64,000 nt of DNA from GCA-2725625 sp964574215 (GCA_964574215.1 CAZNLR010000012.1:40204-104203), one strand, 5' to 3'; counted from the first letter of the stretch, positions 52,190 through 61,696 are shown. Numbers and translations are program-made. Notes: generated by a model not told the origin, from the sequence alone.

Positions 52190-55100
52190 ATGATATTTGA
52201 TTCACCAGTGCCTGAGTTAAATGAAGCCAAGCATGCTTTCAGGGCGGCCTACCGGGTTGGTGAATCTAAGTCGATTAAACGTTTGATGAAATCCGCAACG
52301 TTATCCGCCAAAGAAAAAAATCGGATTTTCAAATTCGCTTGCCAATTGGTCGAATATGTCCGGGCGCGTCAGAAGAAATCCGGCGGTTTGGAAAACCTCC
52401 TCCATGAATATGATCTATCGACGGAAGAGGGCGTCGCATTGATGTGCCTTGCCGAGGCCTTGTTGCGGGTGCCCGACCCGATGACGGCGGATGCATTGAT
52501 TAGAGACAAAATCGGCGGCGGCGATTGGCAAAAACATTTAGGGCATTCGGACTCGGTATTTGTGAATGCTTCTACCTGGGCGTTAATGCTGACGGGTAGG
52601 GTCATCCGTTTTGATGAAGGTGACGAGCTCAACGTCGATAACTTCTTATCTAAGTTGTTGGCGAAAAGCAGTGAACCCATCATCAGGCAGGCGATGACCC
52701 AGGCCATGCACATTATCGGCAATCAATTTGTCATGGGAGAGACAATATCCGAGGCTTTGGAACGGGCTAGCGAGGAAGGCAGCCGAAACTATCGTTTCTC
52801 ATTTGATGTGCTGGGAGAGGCGGCGCGAACGGAAGATGCCGCTGCACAGTATTTCGCCGCGTATGGTGAGGCAATTGCCGCTGTCGGCGAAGGCGACAAG
52901 AAACGGGATTTGTACGATCGGAATGGAATATCCGTAAAATTATCTGCCCTTCACCCGAGATACGAATACAGTCAGCGGGCACGCGTGCTTGCTGAAATGG
53001 TTCCCCGCCTGATCGAACTGACTGGTTTGGCCCGGCAAAACAATATCAGCCTATGCATCGACGCCGAGGAGGCGAGCCGCCTGGACCTGTCCCTGGAAAT
53101 CATCGAGCAGGTATTGTCGGATCAGGCGTTGGAGGGATGGAACGGTTTTGGCTTGGCGGTGCAAGCCTATCAAAAGAGGGCCGTCGATTTGATCGATTGG
53201 CTGGAAATATTGGCGCAGAGGACCGGGCGCCGGTTGATGATTCGGCTGGTCAAAGGCGCTTACTGGGACAGTGAGATCAAATGGTCGCAAGTGGGCGGGT
53301 ATGTCGACTATCCCGTTTTTACGCGCAAAGAACATACCGATCTGTCCTATTTGGTTTGCGCCCGGAAGCTCCTGGCCGCCCCACAATATTTTTATCCGCA
53401 GTTCGCAACCCACAATGCCCATACGGTTGCCTCGGTTATCGAGTATGCAGGCGAATCAAGGGATTTTGAGTTTCAAAGGCTACACGGCATGGGCCAGGAG
53501 CTCTACGAAGGGCTGCTCGATGAGTTTGGATACGGCTACCAATGCCGGGTGTATGCGCCGGTCGGCGGGCACGAGGATCTGCTGGCCTATCTAGTGCGCC
53601 GGTTGCTGGAAAACGGCGCCAATACGTCTTTCGTGAACAGATTGGCGGACAACGAGTTGCCGGTGGAGAGAGTAATCGCCGATCCGATTGAAAAAATTAA
53701 ATCCAAACACAGTGCTCTGGAATCTGCGATACCACTGCCGGCAAAAATTTATGGTGATGGTTGGGTTAATTCGGGAGGTTTGGATCTAAGCGATCCGTTC
53801 GAACTGAGTGATCTCAATGACGCCCTCAGCGATTTGGGTCCTTGGCAGGCTGGGCCGATTGTTGGTGGAAGCGATGTTTCATCGGGTTCGGTCATAGACG
53901 TGTACAATCCTGCTGATTCCAGCGAAATCGTCGGCGCCGTCAATAGTGCCAACCCGGATCAAATCGATGAAGCGGTGCAAATATCACTAGATGCCGCCGA
54001 CGACTGGGATGGTGTTTCGGCAACGCAGAGAGCGACCATTCTCGATCAAATTGCCGATAGTTATGAGCAACGCCGGGAAGAGTTGATCGGGTTGTGCATC
54101 CGGGAAGCCGGGAAGACCATTGCCGACGCCGTAGCGGAAATCAGAGAGGCGGCGGACTTCTGCCGCTATTATGCGTATCAGGCCCGTCAAAATATGGCGG
54201 TGCCGGTAGAAATGCCGGGCCCCACCGGAGAACTCAATCGGGTATCGCTCCATGGGCGGGGGGTGTTCACTTGCATCAGTCCCTGGAATTTTCCCTTGGC
54301 AATTTTTACCGGCCAGATTGCGGCGGCGCTGGTTGCCGGCAACGCCGTCATTGCCAAACCGGCTGAGCAGACGCCTTTGATTGCCGCCCTGGCGGTAAGG
54401 ATCATGCACGAGGCCGGGGTTCCCGCCAATGTCCTTCATCTTTTGCCGGGAGCGGGGAATATCGGCGCGAAACTGGTTGCCCATCCGGAAATTTCAGGCG
54501 TCGCCTTTACCGGTTCATTTCAAACGGCGCGAAACATCAATCGGGTGCTTGCCGACCGGGATGGCGCCATTGCACCGCTGATCGCCGAAACGGGCGGCAT
54601 CAATGCCATGATCGTCGATTCATCCTCCCTTCCCGAGCAGGTGGCCGACGATGTCATCGAATCCGCCTTTAGAAGCGCCGGGCAGCGTTGTTCCGCCCTA
54701 CGGGTGTTGTTTATCCAAGACGACGTCGCGCCCCACCTTATCCACCTGCTGAAAGGCAAAGCCGACGAGCTGCAAATCGGAGATCCTGGGCTTCTGTCCA
54801 CGGATGTAGGCCCGATCATCGACCGTGAAGCGGTAGATCGCCTGAATTCGCACGCATCGGCTATGGAGCGGGAGGCGCAGCTGATATACCGGGCGCCGCT
54901 GCCCGAAAACTGCGGCACCGGAAACTTTTTTCCGTCGACGATCTTTAAGATCAATGAGATGAAACAATTGACCGGCGAAGTATTTGGCCCGGTCCTGCAT
55001 ATCATCCGCTACGACGCCGACCGGATCGAAAAGGTGATCGAAGCCATCAACTCGGCCGGCTTCGGCCTGACCGTCGGAATTCACAGTCGGGTGTCGAAGT

Positions 55101-55321
55101 TTGCCAATGATCTTCACCGCCGTCTGAAAATTGGCAATACTTACGTCAACCGGAATATGATCGGCGCCGTGGTCGGGGTCCAACCGTTCGGTGGCGAAGG
55201 ATTGTCCGGAACCGGTCCCAAAGCGGGAGGGCCGAACTATCTCCATCGTTTTTCCGTCGAACGCGCCTTATCCGTGAATACCGCGGCGGTTGGCGGCAAT
55301 GCCGATCTTTTCAAAGCCTAA
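52190..55321 (+). CDS. putA: Bifunctional proline dehydrogenase / L-glutamate-gamma-semialdehyde dehydrogenase PutA
   Basis: 1043 residues. There is no ribbon-helix-helix DNA-binding domain, so this is the enzyme-only type. The PRODH barrel is at about 120-470, with CIDAEEASRLDLSLEI, RLMIRLVKGAYWDSEIKWSQ and FATHNAHTVAS. The aldehyde dehydrogenase part (about 560-1030) has SPWNFPLAIFTGQIAAALVAGN, Glu E800 in IAETGGINAMIV and the catalytic cysteine C834 in GQRCSALRV. It converts proline via FAD to pyrroline-5-carboxylate and then to glutamate with NAD+. Its 184-base upstream region shows no clear operator. The gene is not linked to a PutP transporter here. Confidence 0.97.
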   Translation: MIFDSPVPELNEAKHAFRAAYRVGESKSIKRLMKSATLSAKEKNRIFKFACQLVEYVRARQKKSGGLENLLHEYDLSTEEGVALMCLAEALLRVPDPMTADALIRDKIGGGDWQKHLGHSDSVFVNASTWALMLTGRVIRFDEGDELNVDNFLSKLLAKSSEPIIRQAMTQAMHIIGNQFVMGETISEALERASEEGSRNYRFSFDVLGEAARTEDAAAQYFAAYGEAIAAVGEGDKKRDLYDRNGISVKLSALHPRYEYSQRARVLAEMVPRLIELTGLARQNNISLCIDAEEASRLDLSLEIIEQVLSDQALEGWNGFGLAVQAYQKRAVDLIDWLEILAQRTGRRLMIRLVKGAYWDSEIKWSQVGGYVDYPVFTRKEHTDLSYLVCARKLLAAPQYFYPQFATHNAHTVASVIEYAGESRDFEFQRLHGMGQELYEGLLDEFGYGYQCRVYAPVGGHEDLLAYLVRRLLENGANTSFVNRLADNELPVERVIADPIEKIKSKHSALESAIPLPAKIYGDGWVNSGGLDLSDPFELSDLNDALSDLGPWQAGPIVGGSDVSSGSVIDVYNPADSSEIVGAVNSANPDQIDEAVQISLDAADDWDGVSATQRATILDQIADSYEQRREELIGLCIREAGKTIADAVAEIREAADFCRYYAYQARQNMAVPVEMPGPTGELNRVSLHGRGVFTCISPWNFPLAIFTGQIAAALVAGNAVIAKPAEQTPLIAALAVRIMHEAGVPANVLHLLPGAGNIGAKLVAHPEISGVAFTGSFQTARNINRVLADRDGAIAPLIAETGGINAMIVDSSSLPEQVADDVIESAFRSAGQRCSALRVLFIQDDVAPHLIHLLKGKADELQIGDPGLLSTDVGPIIDREAVDRLNSHASAMEREAQLIYRAPLPENCGTGNFFPSTIFKINEMKQLTGEVFGPVLHIIRYDADRIEKVIEAINSAGFGLTVGIHSRVSKFANDLHRRLKIGNTYVNRNMIGAVVGVQPFGGEGLSGTGPKAGGPNYLHRFSVERALSVNTAAVGGNADLFKA

Positions 55322-55393
55322 CGAAAGAGCAAATTTCACGTATTGCGGCAGGGATGGATTGTTCACTCCGCCGATTGGCGGTATAGAAAGCAT

Positions 55394-55729
55394 ATGAGGA
55401 AAATCGGACTGAAAAATTTGGCGATGGTATCTGGTGCGCTGGTTATTCTCGGCGCCTGCGCCGTGAAGGAGCCGTACATCTACAACGCCGACGAGTTCAA
55501 CCGGGAATCGCCAAATTTCGCCAAGGAGATCAAAGACCGCAGTATGGTTCAGATCTGTTACAACAAAAAAACAACAACCCCGGCGAAAATTAGATCCATG
55601 GCAGAAGTTGAATGCGCCAGGTTTGGTAAACGGGCGCTTTTCAAAAAGCACATACCGCTGGAATGCTCCCTTACAGCCCCGGCTTTGGCGGAATTTTACT
55701 GTTTGGCGCCGGGTAAAAAACCAAAATAA
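55394..55729 (+). CDS. Small lipoprotein, hypothetical
   Basis: 111 residues from the ATG at 55394; an ATG at 55343 in the same frame would add 17. The N-terminus MRKIGLKNLAMVSGALVILGAC ends in a lipobox with the acylated Cys. The mature part contains paired cysteines (IQ.CYN, VECARFG, PLECSLT, AEFYCLAP), possibly disulphide-bonded, and a basic C-terminus. No family recognised. It lies 72 bases after putA; co-transcription is possible. Confidence 0.72.
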   Translation: MRKIGLKNLAMVSGALVILGACAVKEPYIYNADEFNRESPNFAKEIKDRSMVQICYNKKTTTPAKIRSMAEVECARFGKRALFKKHIPLECSLTAPALAEFYCLAPGKKPK

Positions 55730-55852
55730 GCTGCGGCGAAAAATATTGGTGCGCGGTAGCACTTCTTTAATTTTTTCATAGTGTTATAGACAATGGCTAA
55801 ATTCGGGCCATATTGTTCTATGAGACGTTGCTGATCCCGGAGGGTTTTAGGC

Positions 55853-56332
55853 ATGAAAAAAGTTTTGGTGGTTGCGGCGGCACTATTGTTTGCGGCATGT
55901 TCGGGCGACCGGACGATGACCAACGGGCAGATGATCGGCACGGTCGGCGGCGGCTTTCTAGGCGGCTATGTCGGCAGTCACTTCGGCGGCGGGGCGGCCA
56001 ATATTCTGTTCATTGTCGCCGGCACGGCGGTCGGTGCCGCGGCTGGTTATTCATTTGGAAACACGCTTATCCCCTCCGACCGGACGCAGTTTGAAAACTC
56101 GACCAAATTAGCCATGGAGAAAATGGAAGACGGCCAGTTGATGAACTGGAGCAATCCCGAAACCGGCGTTGCCGGCACCATTACGCCGGTAAAATCATAC
56201 CAAACGCGCGATGGATATTATTGCCGTGATTTCGACGCCTCGATCGCCGCCAAGAAAGAAGGCGTCGGCCATGGAAAAGGTAGGGCCTGCAAGGTTCAAG
56301 GCGGTTCTTGGCTGATCGACGCCAGGGCCTAA
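55853..56332 (+). CDS. Glycine-zipper lipoprotein, 17-kDa surface-antigen-like
   Basis: 159 residues; strong ribosome site GGAGGGTT. Signal peptide ends at the lipobox LFAACSG. A glycine-zipper segment (about residues 25-65: GQMIGTVGGGFLGGYVGSHFGGG, GTAVGAAAGYSFG) resembles the Rickettsia 17-kDa antigen family, which associates with the outer membrane. The C-terminal half (MNWSNPETGVAGTITPVKSYQTRDGYYCRDFD) is also typical of that family (RT0821/Lpp0805 surface proteins). Function is structural or unknown. Confidence 0.88.
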   Translation: MKKVLVVAAALLFAACSGDRTMTNGQMIGTVGGGFLGGYVGSHFGGGAANILFIVAGTAVGAAAGYSFGNTLIPSDRTQFENSTKLAMEKMEDGQLMNWSNPETGVAGTITPVKSYQTRDGYYCRDFDASIAAKKEGVGHGKGRACKVQGGSWLIDARA

Positions 56333-56399
56333 TACGAGACTCGAACGTAAATAGGTCTAAATCTTTCCGGCAGGGGCGGCTGGCCTTAATCTGGATGGT

Positions 56400-57218
56400 A
56401 TGAAACGGGTGATAAATTACGTATTAGCGGCGGTTCTGGTGTACGCCGGTTTCGTCGCCCTGTTGTTCTTTTTCCAGCGCAGTCTTATGTACCACCCCTC
56501 GGACGCCCACCTCGATCCGAAACGCTTCGATTTGCCCGAGATGTCGGTGATTGAACTGGCCACTGATGACGGGTTGATCCTGCAGTCCTGGTACAAACAG
56601 GCGGAAAACAAGCTCCCCACCATACTATTTCTACACGGCAATGCCGGACACATCGGTTACCGCTCCTGGAAGGTAAAACCCCTGTTGAATGCGGGGTATG
56701 GGTTGCTGTTGCTGAGTTACCGTGGGTTCGGATCAAACCCGGGAAAACCGACGGAACAGAACCTTTACTTGGACGCCAAAGCCGCCCTCGGTTACTTGCA
56801 GCGCCAAAATGTGACTGTCGAAAACATTGTATTGTATGGCGAGTCCTTGGGCACCGGCGTGGCGGTGGAAATCGCCCAAAACCGAAAGTTTGCCGGCATG
56901 ATATTGGAAGCACCGTATACCTCAATGACCGATACGGCGGCCCGGCATTATCCTTTTATGCCGGTCCGGAAATTACTCAAAGACCGGTACGAATCGGCAT
57001 CGAAAATAACAAATTTCACTGCGCCACTGCTGATAATTCACGGGGAGAAAGACACCATCGTACCGTTTGAATTGGGCCGGCGGCTGTATGAAACGGCCAA
57101 CGAGCCAAAACGCCTTTTGCCGCTTAAATATGCCGGGCATAACGATATTTTCGATTATGGAGTTACGAAACATATCGTTTCGTTTCTTAAGGAAACGGCC
57201 AAAAAACCTGATAACTGA
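56400..57218 (+). CDS. Membrane-anchored alpha/beta hydrolase, BEM46/YfhR-like
   Basis: 272 residues. One N-terminal hydrophobic helix (residues 5-25) anchors the protein. The hydrolase fold shows LFLHGNAGHIGYR (oxyanion region), the nucleophile elbow GESLGTG with the catalytic Ser, the acid in HGEKDTIVPFE and the base H in GHNDIF. The family includes BEM46/YfhR-type serine esterases and the human ABHD13/17 group. Substrate unknown; the anchor suggests a lipid or membrane protein acyl substrate. Confidence 0.93.
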   Translation: MKRVINYVLAAVLVYAGFVALLFFFQRSLMYHPSDAHLDPKRFDLPEMSVIELATDDGLILQSWYKQAENKLPTILFLHGNAGHIGYRSWKVKPLLNAGYGLLLLSYRGFGSNPGKPTEQNLYLDAKAALGYLQRQNVTVENIVLYGESLGTGVAVEIAQNRKFAGMILEAPYTSMTDTAARHYPFMPVRKLLKDRYESASKITNFTAPLLIIHGEKDTIVPFELGRRLYETANEPKRLLPLKYAGHNDIFDYGVTKHIVSFLKETAKKPDN

Positions 57219-57246
57219 TTGACTTTTCAGCATTTTGTGTTATATT
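57219..57246 (+). promoter_or_regulatory. Sigma-70-type promoter before the small repeat-less protein gene
   Basis: TTGACT at 57219-57224 and TATATT at 57241-57246 are 16 bases apart, 29 bases before the ATG at 57276, in the short gap after the hydrolase stop. Confidence 0.5.
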
Positions 57247-57275
57247 AATGTTGAACGAAGGTGTAGGTGCGTGAA

Positions 57276-57695
57276 ATGGCCTTAACGCCGAAAATTGCTA
57301 GTGCGAGTATGATTCCATCTGCAGGACGGGTTCCTGCGGCGGCTGTTGCTGCGCCTGCTGAATCCTCTCCGTTGTCGGAAGTGAGCCAGTACAACGCTCT
57401 GGTCAATGACGGTGCGGGTTTCCGCTACGAGCAATTTGCCGGCGACCGCAGGCGCACGACCGATCAAAGATTTTTGGAACGGCATCCGCCTCGGCGTATC
57501 AATACAGGTATGATTTCCGGCACCAGTCAGAGTTTCGCTGAAGCCTTCACCCAAGCCACCGGTGAATCACCAGTGGGCACTAAGGAGGCAGCGACAACCA
57601 CGGTTTCACGGGGCATTGGTAATTATGAGCTGACCGCGCAAGTCATTTACGATCAACTACCGCCCCGGGGCGAAAATTTAAGTATGATCCTGTAA
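57276..57695 (+). CDS. Small soluble protein of unknown function
   Basis: 139 residues from the ATG at 57276 (a GTG at 57267 is possible). The N-terminus is Ala/Pro/Ser-rich and looks unstructured; the rest has no hydrophobic segment or cysteine. The stretch VNDGAGFRYEQFAGDRRRTTDQ and the ending YDQLPPRGENLSMIL are conserved-looking but not known to me. The gene has its own promoter (57219-57246) and a strong terminator (57721-57743), so it forms a separate single-gene transcript, supporting that it is real. Confidence 0.68.
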   Translation: MALTPKIASASMIPSAGRVPAAAVAAPAESSPLSEVSQYNALVNDGAGFRYEQFAGDRRRTTDQRFLERHPPRRINTGMISGTSQSFAEAFTQATGESPVGTKEAATTTVSRGIGNYELTAQVIYDQLPPRGENLSMIL

Positions 57696-57720
57696 TTGGA
57701 TTTCATACCGCATTTTTCCG

Positions 57721-57743
57721 CCCGGCATTTGCCGGGTTTTTTT
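57721..57743 (+). terminator. Rho-independent terminator after the small protein gene
   Basis: CCCGGCA-TT-TGCCGGG forms a 7-bp GC-rich stem (or 6 bp with a 4-base loop), directly followed by seven T. It lies 25 bases after the stop at 57695 and runs into the stop of the convergent molybdopterin gene. Confidence 0.85.
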
Positions 57744-59367
57744 AATTCCGGTTGGTAAACTGTTCCAGCTTCTCCGGCGTATCGATGTCGAACAGAATAC
57801 CGTCTTCATCGATAGCGACTTCGCAAATTTGATCGCTGTATTCCTCCAACAGATGGCGGGCGCCGATATCGCCGGAGAGGGCAGACATTTCGGCCAGGAA
57901 CTGCTGGCCCCAAAGAACCGGATTTCCCCGTTTTCGTCCGTGAACGGGCATGCAGATCGCTCTTCCCTCCAAAGGATCGAAGGCATTGATCAACTGGTTG
58001 ATGTGCTCGAATCTGACCAGCGGCATATCTCCCAGACAGACGACGACGCCGTCGATATTTTCGGGTAATGAGGCCAATCCCGTCCGCAGCGAGGAACTAA
58101 GTCCTTCCAAATGATCGGAATTGTGGACAAATCGGACGTCCAGTTCCGACAGGGCGTGTTCGATGCCCTGTTGTTCATGTCCGGTAACGACGATCAACGA
58201 AGAAATGTCGGATTTGAGGATTTCCCGCGTTACTTTCACAATCATCGCTTTGCCATCGATATCGGCCAGCAGCTTGTTTTTCTTTCCCATTCGGCGTGAT
58301 GAGCCTGCGGCCAGTAATAGGGCGGCGATATTTGGAGCGTCCGCCTTGGCCTTTTCGCCGGCTTCGATGCTGCCTTGGCGCAACTGTCCGCGCTCCGATA
58401 TCTCCTTGAGCAGGCCGCCCGAGCCCATCAACATGATATCCCGCGCCGTCACTGCCTGATCGGCGAGCAGGCGCCACAGAACCCAATCGAAGCCATTCAA
58501 CTTGGGTGACCGGGCACAGCCGGGCATGCCGACCACCGGAATATCGGTGATATTTCCGATGAACAGCAGGTTTCCGGGATCGACCGGCATGCCGAAATGC
58601 TCGACCTCGCCTCCCGCTTCAACCACGGCGGCCGGCAACACGTCTTCACGGTCGACGACCGCGGACGCCCCGAATATAAACACCAGGTTGCATTCCTTTT
58701 GCAGGTCTCCGATAGCTTTCACGACATCCGGTTGATGGTGATCGCAGCGAATTTCCCGGGATATAGAGCTGCCGAACGCTTCCACCCGGTTTGCGGCGGT
58801 TTTAAAGGTGTTGTCGAGTACGGTTTCCTTCATACCGGGCAGGCGGGTGAGAATGAGGCCGATTTTTTTCGCCCTAAACGGCGCGATTGAAACCATCGGG
58901 GTCTGACCGGCAGTATTTATAGCCTGGTCCAACACCGGTTTCGGGACAGCAAAGGGGATGATTTTGATGGTTGCAATCAATTGGCCCGGAACCACGATCT
59001 CACCCGGCGGCAGGGTCGCCACGGTGATCCGTTCATCCAGCAGGTTAAGCGCATCAAGCCGGTCTTTATCGAAACTCAAAAGTCCGTGCACTTTGGCGAT
59101 CAGATTGCATCTTCCGGTAAAGGCTTTGCCTGGTTCTACACTGGTTCCGGCCAAGGCTTCGGTAACAGCGGCGGCAGCCTCGTTTTCGTTGATATCATCT
59201 GCTTCCAGGCGGGCCACGACGACATCACCGACGCCTTCATTCGAGAGGAGGGCAATATCTTCATCCGTCAGGAGGTGGCCTTTTTTAAGGGTCCGCTCCG
59301 ACAGGCGCCGCGAGTGGGCCAAGATTGTTCCCGCCGCCACTTTTACCGGGACAGGACCGAACTTCAT
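57742..59367 (-). CDS. Two-domain molybdenum-cofactor protein: MoeA/MogA-like plus MobA-like nucleotidyltransferase
   Basis: 541 residues. Residues 1-330 resemble a molybdopterin-binding (MogA/MoeA-type) domain, with KFGPVPVKVAAGTILAHSRR, LTDEDIALLSNEGV, VFIFGASAVVDREDVLPAAV and FIGNITDIPVVGMPGCARSPK. The C-terminal 190 residues are a nucleotidyltransferase of the MobA/MocA type: ALLLAAGSSRRMGKKNKLLADIDG, GVVVCLGDMPLV, MPVHGRKRGNPVLWG. In related clusters MocA attaches CMP to molybdopterin to give the cytosine dinucleotide cofactor of xanthine-dehydrogenase-family enzymes. It follows xdhC with a 1-base overlap (TGATG) and lies in the same operon as the two hydroxylase subunits. Confidence 0.9.
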   Translation of the reverse strand: MKFGPVPVKVAAGTILAHSRRLSERTLKKGHLLTDEDIALLSNEGVGDVVVARLEADDINENEAAAAVTEALAGTSVEPGKAFTGRCNLIAKVHGLLSFDKDRLDALNLLDERITVATLPPGEIVVPGQLIATIKIIPFAVPKPVLDQAINTAGQTPMVSIAPFRAKKIGLILTRLPGMKETVLDNTFKTAANRVEAFGSSISREIRCDHHQPDVVKAIGDLQKECNLVFIFGASAVVDREDVLPAAVVEAGGEVEHFGMPVDPGNLLFIGNITDIPVVGMPGCARSPKLNGFDWVLWRLLADQAVTARDIMLMGSGGLLKEISERGQLRQGSIEAGEKAKADAPNIAALLLAAGSSRRMGKKNKLLADIDGKAMIVKVTREILKSDISSLIVVTGHEQQGIEHALSELDVRFVHNSDHLEGLSSSLRTGLASLPENIDGVVVCLGDMPLVRFEHINQLINAFDPLEGRAICMPVHGRKRGNPVLWGQQFLAEMSALSGDIGARHLLEEYSDQICEVAIDEDGILFDIDTPEKLEQFTNRN

Positions 59368-60371
59368 CAGTCGGCCAGTTTGCCGTGTTTTGCGGCGACG
59401 ATTTCGCCCAGAATTGAGATGGCGATTTCCGCCGGAGATGTGGCGCCCAGATCCAAACCAACCGGGCCGTTGATCCTCGCGAAATCTCCCTCCGCGAAAC
59501 CCAATTCCGTCAGCCGTTCCAACCGCGATGCATGGGTCCGTTTGCTGCCGAGGCAGCCGATATAAAAAGCGTCTGATTTCAACGCGACTTCGAGAGCGGG
59601 ATCATCCAGTTTCGGATCGTGGGTCAAGGTCACCACGGCGGTTCGTGAATCCGGCGCAAATTCGACCATGGCGTCGTCCGGCCAATCTTCTGAAATTGTT
59701 ACATCCGGAAAGCGGGCTTCGGTGGCGAAGGAGCCCCTGGGATCGATTACCGTAACGTCGAACCCGGCCATGGCCGCCATGGGCACCAGCGCCTGGGAAA
59801 TATGCACGGCGCCGATGATGGCCATACGCAGGGGCGGATTGAAGATGTTGACAAAATAAGCATTGTCGTCGTCTTCAAAAATTCGGCTGCGGTCATCGCG
59901 TAGGGCATTTCGGGCGTTGCCGGTCATTTCTTCGCTTAGATCGAGGTCACCGGAAACACCGGCCGGCGTCACGAAGCTTTTCTTACCAGTCGCCAAATCG
60001 GTTACCGTGGCAATGGGTTTTTCGTCTTCCAGCCGTTTCAACGTATCGAGGTTATCGGCGGGTTCTACCAACACATGGACATCACCGCCGCAGGCGAGAC
60101 CGACTTCCCAGGCCTGTTCGTTGGTAACACCGAATTCCAGATTTCTGTTTTCTCCATCGGCAATGGTATTGAGAGCTTCGCCAACCACAGCGCCTTCAAT
60201 GCAGCCGCCTGATACCGATCCGACGAAAGCACCGGCGTCATCGACGGCCAATTGGCTGCCCACGGGGCGGGGAGAGGACCCCCAGGTCCCGATTACGGTT
60301 GCCAGTGCAACCTTCTTGCCTTTGGATAGCCAGTCGGCAGCCTGTCCCAACACATCGGTGGTATCGGTCAT
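59367..60371 (-). CDS. xdhC: XdhC/CoxI-family molybdenum-cofactor insertion protein
   Basis: 334 residues. The N-terminal XdhC/CoxI domain shows ATVIGTWGSSPRPVGSQLAVDDAGAFVGSVSGGCIEGAVVGEA and CGGDVHVLVEP, and the C-terminal Rossmann-like domain shows AVVTLTHDPKLDDPAL and FYIGCLGSKRTHASRLERL. XdhC proteins bind the sulphurated molybdenum cofactor and deliver it to xanthine dehydrogenase-type enzymes. It is 44 bases downstream of the FAD subunit gene and overlaps the molybdopterin nucleotidyltransferase gene by 1 base. Confidence 0.95.
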   Translation of the reverse strand: MTDTTDVLGQAADWLSKGKKVALATVIGTWGSSPRPVGSQLAVDDAGAFVGSVSGGCIEGAVVGEALNTIADGENRNLEFGVTNEQAWEVGLACGGDVHVLVEPADNLDTLKRLEDEKPIATVTDLATGKKSFVTPAGVSGDLDLSEEMTGNARNALRDDRSRIFEDDDNAYFVNIFNPPLRMAIIGAVHISQALVPMAAMAGFDVTVIDPRGSFATEARFPDVTISEDWPDDAMVEFAPDSRTAVVTLTHDPKLDDPALEVALKSDAFYIGCLGSKRTHASRLERLTELGFAEGDFARINGPVGLDLGATSPAEIAISILGEIVAAKHGKLAD

Positions 60372-60415
60372 CGCTGCGCCTCTCTCCCGTCGTTCAACCT
60401 AAACTGATAGTTAGT

Positions 60416-61213
60416 CTATCCCACCGCTTTGGCAATGGCGCGCCTGGTCATCACGTTGATCAAGTGAGCCCGGTATTCGGCGCTGGCGTGGATATCGGAA
60501 TTCAAGCCGTCGTCAGAAACGCTGATTTCCTTGATGGCGTCGGCATCAAGCCCGCTGGGCATGGCCGTTTCGAAATCGGTCTGCCGGAAAGCGCAGGGAC
60601 CGGCCCCGGTAATGGCCACCCGGACACCGTTCGCGCCTTTGGCGACGAAGGCGCCGACGATGGGAAAGCGGGACGCCGGGTTGGGAAAATGCTCGTAACC
60701 CGCCTGTTCAGGAATGGGGAAAGAGACGGAAACGATCATCTCGCCTTCCTCCAGGGCCGTATCGAACATGCCTAGAAAAAAGTCATCGGCGGCGATTTCC
60801 CGCTTGTCGGTTTTGATGGTGGCGCCCAGGGCCAAAACGGAACTGGGATAGCTGGCCGCCGGATCGTTATTGGCCAGGCTGCCGCCAATGGTGCCCCGGT
60901 TTCTGACCATTTGATCACCGATGGTGCCTGCTAAAGCCGCCAGGGCGGGAATTTTCGCTTTGACCAGGTCTGAGGTGTTGACGTCATGGTGGGTGGTCAT
61001 GGCTTTGACCACGATGGCGCCGCCTTCCTCGGAAATGCCTCTGAGGTCGTCCAAAAATCCCAGATCGACGATGTCGGACGGTTGGTCCAGCCGCTGTTTC
61101 AAAACCGGCACCAGGGTCATACCCCCGGCCAGGTAGCGGGCGTCGTCAGCAGCAGCATACTTGGCGGAAGCGTCTTCAACGGAGTCGGCGCGCTGATATT
61201 CGAAATCATACAT
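60416..61213 (-). CDS. coxM: FAD-binding (medium) subunit of a molybdenum hydroxylase, CoxM-like
   Basis: 265 residues, the usual length. It begins MYDFEYQRADSVEDASAKY and has the FAD-binding pattern DDARYLAGGMTLVPVLKQRL, GTIGDQMVRNRGTIGGSLANNDPAASYP and SRFPIVGAF. With an iron-sulphur subunit and a molybdopterin large subunit it would transfer electrons to an acceptor such as NAD+ or quinone. The large subunit is not found next to it (12 bases to the small-subunit gene). Substrate is therefore unknown. Confidence 0.95.
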   Translation of the reverse strand: MYDFEYQRADSVEDASAKYAAADDARYLAGGMTLVPVLKQRLDQPSDIVDLGFLDDLRGISEEGGAIVVKAMTTHHDVNTSDLVKAKIPALAALAGTIGDQMVRNRGTIGGSLANNDPAASYPSSVLALGATIKTDKREIAADDFFLGMFDTALEEGEMIVSVSFPIPEQAGYEHFPNPASRFPIVGAFVAKGANGVRVAITGAGPCAFRQTDFETAMPSGLDADAIKEISVSDDGLNSDIHASAEYRAHLINVMTRRAIAKAVG

Positions 61214-61225
61214 AGCCTTCTCCCT

Positions 61226-61696
61226 CTATTCCCGCATGGTCTTGGCCGCCGCCCCGATGGCTTCGACGATATTGTGATAACCGGTGCAGCGGCAGATGTT
61301 GCCTTCCAGCGCATGGCGGATTTCGTCCGATGTCGGGTCCGGATTATCCTCGACGATGCCGATGGCGCTCATCACCATGCCGGGTGTGCAGAAACCGCAT
61401 TGCAGGGCGTGGTGTTCCCGGAAGGCTTCCTGCATGGGATGCAGCTTGTCGCCGTCGGCCAGACCTTCGATGGTCGCGACTTCGGCGCCATCCGCATGAG
61501 CCGCCAGGATCGAGCAGCTTTTGATGGCACGGCCGTTCATATGGACCGTGCAGGCGCCGCATTGGGACGTGTCACACCCTACATGGGTGCCCGTCAGACC
61601 AAGATGTTCCCGTAAAAACTGAACCAGGAGCGTCCGCCCCTCGACTTCCCCGGTGACGGCCTTCCCGTTTACCGTCATTGATATAGAGTACGCCAT
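61226..61696 (-). CDS. coxS: [2Fe-2S] (small) subunit of a molybdenum hydroxylase, CoxS-like
   Basis: 156 residues from the ATG at 61696, preceded by the site GTGAGGCAAAG (a GTG at 61708 is part of it). Both clusters are represented: a plant-type ferredoxin with GCDTSQCGACTVHMNG and a cysteine before SIL, and the C-terminal helical cluster with CGFCTPGM and CRCTGYHN. It carries electrons between the molybdenum site and FAD. This is the first gene of an operon followed by the FAD subunit, xdhC and the nucleotidyltransferase; the molybdopterin large subunit is absent. Confidence 0.96.
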   Translation of the reverse strand: MAYSISMTVNGKAVTGEVEGRTLLVQFLREHLGLTGTHVGCDTSQCGACTVHMNGRAIKSCSILAAHADGAEVATIEGLADGDKLHPMQEAFREHHALQCGFCTPGMVMSAIGIVEDNPDPTSDEIRHALEGNICRCTGYHNIVEAIGAAAKTMRE

